This document shows, piece after piece, positions 62,540 through 64,000 of a stretch of DNA of 64,000 nt. The DNA is taken from contig NZ_JAHAIF010000004.1 of NCBI RefSeq assembly GCF_018372875.1, positions 1-64,000 on the forward strand, given 5' to 3'. Numbering within the stretch: position 1 is the stretch's first letter; each line of letters starts with the position of its first letter. A model generated the notes under the pieces. The model was not told where the DNA came from. It made no database searches and was given only the letters and a program-made list of their open reading frames with translations. Both the position numbers and the translations under genes were made by a program. The DNA comes from Clostridium sp. Lineage in GTDB: Bacteria; Bacillota; Clostridia; Clostridiales; Clostridiaceae.

Positions 62540-62905
62540 CTATCCCTTTATCAAATACTTATCTTTAAACTCTTGTAAATCTTCTAACCCTTGATATATT
62601 TCTCTTCTAGGGAAGTTTTTCTCTTCAAGTAACTTATCATCTTGATTTAATAAATAATTATAGAACCATTGTCCTAACTCATAAAACTCTTGAGTCTTAT
62701 TTTTATAAAGCTCCTTATAGAATAAATCTTCTCCTTTATTAAATTCTCCTTCTTTAAGTAGTTTCTTTAAAACTATATAAAGTATGTCTTTATCTGATAG
62801 ATTATCAAACTGTATTGGATCTACATCTTCTTTAACATCAAATAATGTTTTAGCTAATGCCTTACTAAAGCCTTCAAATTTATCTAAAAGAAAATCGTGC
62901 TTCAT
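62540..62905 (-). CDS. DUF6483-like small helical protein
   Basis: A 121-aa helical, acidic soluble protein beginning MKHDFLLDKFEGFSKALAK and ending GLEDLQEFKDKYLIKG. The pattern (long helix, LSDKDILYIVLKKLLKEGEFNKGEDLFYKEL tetratricopeptide-like pair, WFYNYLL) resembles DUF6483, widespread in Clostridia and of unknown role. GGAGGAGTAAA precedes the ATG. No terminator was clear after it. Confidence 0.68.
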   Translation of the reverse strand: MKHDFLLDKFEGFSKALAKTLFDVKEDVDPIQFDNLSDKDILYIVLKKLLKEGEFNKGEDLFYKELYKNKTQEFYELGQWFYNYLLNQDDKLLEEKNFPRREIYQGLEDLQEFKDKYLIKG

Positions 62906-63049
62906 TTTACTCCTCCAAAAATTTTTATAATATACATTATACTATAATTTCTTCATATATTAATTTTATTTCCATAAAATAATTGATATTTCTCCATTAT
63001 GTATATAGAATAATCTTGTATATAACATAAGATTAAAGGAGATGAACAT

Positions 63050-63559
63050 ATGCTAAGTGAAAAGCTATTAAATGAACTTAACGAACAAGTAAATTTTGAA
63101 TTCTATTCTTCTTACACTTATCTTGCAATGGCAGGATATTGTGAATCTATTGATCTAAGTGGATTTGCTAACTTCTTTAGAGTTCAAGCTCAAGAAGAAT
63201 TAGCTCATGCAATGAAGCTTTATGATTATATTTTCCAAAAGAATGGCGTTGTAGAATTAAAACAAATTCCTATGCCAACAGCTAAATATGATGGTATTAT
63301 TGATGTATTCCAAAAGGGATACGAGCATGAACAACTTGTAACTAAGAAAATATATAACCTAGCTGATATTGCTCATGATGAAAAAGAACATGCTACTATG
63401 AGCTTACTAAAATGGTTTATAGATGAGCAAGTTGAAGAGGAAAACAGCTTTAATGCTTTAGTTAAGAAGGTTAGAAGATCTGAAGGAAATCCTGCTGCAT
63501 TATACTTAATGGATGATGAACTAGCTAGTAGAGTTTATACGCCACCAACTAATGCATAA
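63050..63559 (+). CDS. ftnA: Ferritin
   Basis: A 169-aa non-haem ferritin of the FtnA type. The ferroxidase residues appear as Glu17 (NFEFYSSYTYL), Glu49/Glu50 and His53 (QAQEELAHAMKLYDY), Glu94 (YEHEQLV) and Gln127/Glu130 (DEQVEEENSF). It stores iron in a 24-mer. AAAGGAGATGAACAT precedes the ATG. It is the second ferritin-fold gene here; the one at 12342 is unrelated in sequence. A terminator follows about 100 nt later. Confidence 0.93.
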   Translation: MLSEKLLNELNEQVNFEFYSSYTYLAMAGYCESIDLSGFANFFRVQAQEELAHAMKLYDYIFQKNGVVELKQIPMPTAKYDGIIDVFQKGYEHEQLVTKKIYNLADIAHDEKEHATMSLLKWFIDEQVEEENSFNALVKKVRRSEGNPAALYLMDDELASRVYTPPTNA

Positions 63560-63656
63560 AATTTTATTTTTTTATGTTTAGAAATTTAATAATGAGTCAA
63601 TAATTTTAATGAAACATTTTAATACATATTAAAATTACCTCATTACCCTATTTTTT

Positions 63657-63685
63657 AAGGCATAGATTTTATCTATGCCTCTTTT
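63657..63685 (+). terminator. Terminator downstream of ferritin
   Basis: AGGCATAGAT and ATCTATGCCT with a 3-nt loop, followed by CTTTTATTG. Confidence 0.83.
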
Positions 63686-63692
63686 ATTGTTA

Positions 63693-63726
63693 TAAGAAAA
63701 GAAGCTACTACTTGCAGCTTCTTTTT
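63693..63726 (-). terminator. Terminator of the XRE regulator gene
   Basis: AAAAAGAAGCT and AGCTTCTTTT pair over the stop codon region, followed by TTTCTTATAAC on the minus strand. Confidence 0.8.
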
Positions 63727-63937
63727 ACCTTTCATCATCTACATATTGAAGTATATCTCCTGGTTGACATTCTAAAACTTCGCAAATCTTTTCTAAAGTA
63801 GAAAACCTAATAGCTTTTGCTTTTCCTGTTTTTAATATTGAAAGATTTGCATTGGTTATTCCTACCTTATCAGAAAGTTCATTTAATGAAATTTTTCTCT
63901 TTGCCATCATAACATCTAAATTAACTATAATGCTCAT
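63725..63937 (-). CDS. Small XRE-family regulator, YozG-like
   Basis: A 70-aa protein that is little more than a Cro/C1-type helix-turn-helix (ISLNELSDKVGITNANLSILKTGKAKAIRFSTLEKICEVL), ending in LECQPGDILQYVDDER. This is the YozG form that accompanies DUF2975 membrane proteins. AGGTGA lies 6 nt before the ATG. It is 10 nt downstream of the gene cut by the right edge and probably regulates that pair. Confidence 0.88.
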   Translation of the reverse strand: MSIIVNLDVMMAKRKISLNELSDKVGITNANLSILKTGKAKAIRFSTLEKICEVLECQPGDILQYVDDER

Positions 63938-63947
63938 TGTAATTCAC

Positions 63948-64000
63948 CTATATTGTTAGATCATTTTCTTCTTTAATGTTCTTACCTATCTTAATTACTT
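63948..64000 (-). CDS. C-terminus of a DUF2975 membrane protein, cut by window edge
   Basis: The visible frame reads VIKIGKNIKEENDLTI then stop at 63948. KEENDLTI is the usual end of DUF2975 membrane proteins, which are encoded just upstream of a YozG-type XRE regulator, as here. Only 16 complete codons plus a partial one are in the window, so the call rests on this tail and the gene pairing. Confidence 0.7.
   Translation of the reverse strand, partial: VIKIGKNIKEENDLTI

Overview
The window is low-GC Firmicute DNA. Genes are tightly packed with strong AGGAGG-type ribosome binding sites, frequent TTG/GTG starts and short hairpin-plus-T terminators. The gene set (HydE/F/G maturases, two YtrA-type GntR/ABC modules, a BceRS-like two-component system, ferritin, a Gly/Cys-rich and a Cys-rich small protein that could be spore-surface proteins) points to an anaerobic, spore-forming Clostridium sensu stricto. 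The species cannot be fixed from the sequence. No rRNA, tRNA, CRISPR array, complete insertion sequence or prophage was found.

Layout. 1-3455 is a minus-strand type VII secretion (WXG100) cargo locus: an EsxA-like WXG100 protein, a TTG-initiated helical protein, a second WXG-like protein, a possible adaptor, another small helical protein and the N-terminal 463 residues of a polymorphic toxin with PT-TG and HINT domains. Its toxin end and any immunity gene lie left of the window. 3700-6600 holds a pentapeptide-repeat protein, a 50-aa zinc ribbon, RluF and a radical SAM SPL-like protein. 6750-10410 encodes a heterodimeric ABC exporter. 10423-18300 mixes dCMP deaminase, a group II intron remnant, a ferritin-like protein, short-chain dehydrogenase, RpiR regulator, MnmM, RluB, endonuclease IV and a Gly/Cys-rich protein. 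18375-21220 is a GntR-ABC operon. 21326-25220 holds poorly known small proteins, a TetR regulator and a lipoprotein. 25310-25863 is a decayed GH1 phospho-beta-glucosidase. 26025-29967 is a MacB-like ABC pair with a large coiled-coil permease. 30154-32176 is a DUF5685/J-domain/membrane-protein operon. 32269-35272 holds cardiolipin synthase, a decayed histidine kinase and DegV.

35481-44380 is probably one peptide-antibiotic sensing and detoxification region: a response regulator and intramembrane-sensing kinase, an ATPase with two FtsX-type permeases, and a distant orphan ATPase whose promoter is nearly identical to that of the three-gene operon. 44484-49183 contains a maltose acetyltransferase-like gene and the hydrogenase maturation operon (TM1266-family, hydE, hydG, hydF), preceded by a roughly 190-nt leader that ends in a terminator-like hairpin. 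49783-51947 is a Nat-type ABC operon. 52168-59090 has a GNAT, a UMF1-family transporter coupled to a phosphodiesterase, a PHP phosphatase with a probable C-terminal frameshift, a decayed MATE pump, a Cys-rich protein and a PAP2 phosphatase. 59225-61080 is a second YtrA-ABC operon. Alanine racemase, a DUF6483-like protein, ferritin, and a DUF2975/XRE pair (cut by the right edge) finish the window.

The least explained signals are a dispersed ~98-bp hairpin repeat (four full copies plus one fragment, all in the same orientation, with arm changes that keep pairing), the paired BceR-like promoters, the hydrogenase-maturation leader and the group II intron remnant sitting exactly behind a terminator.
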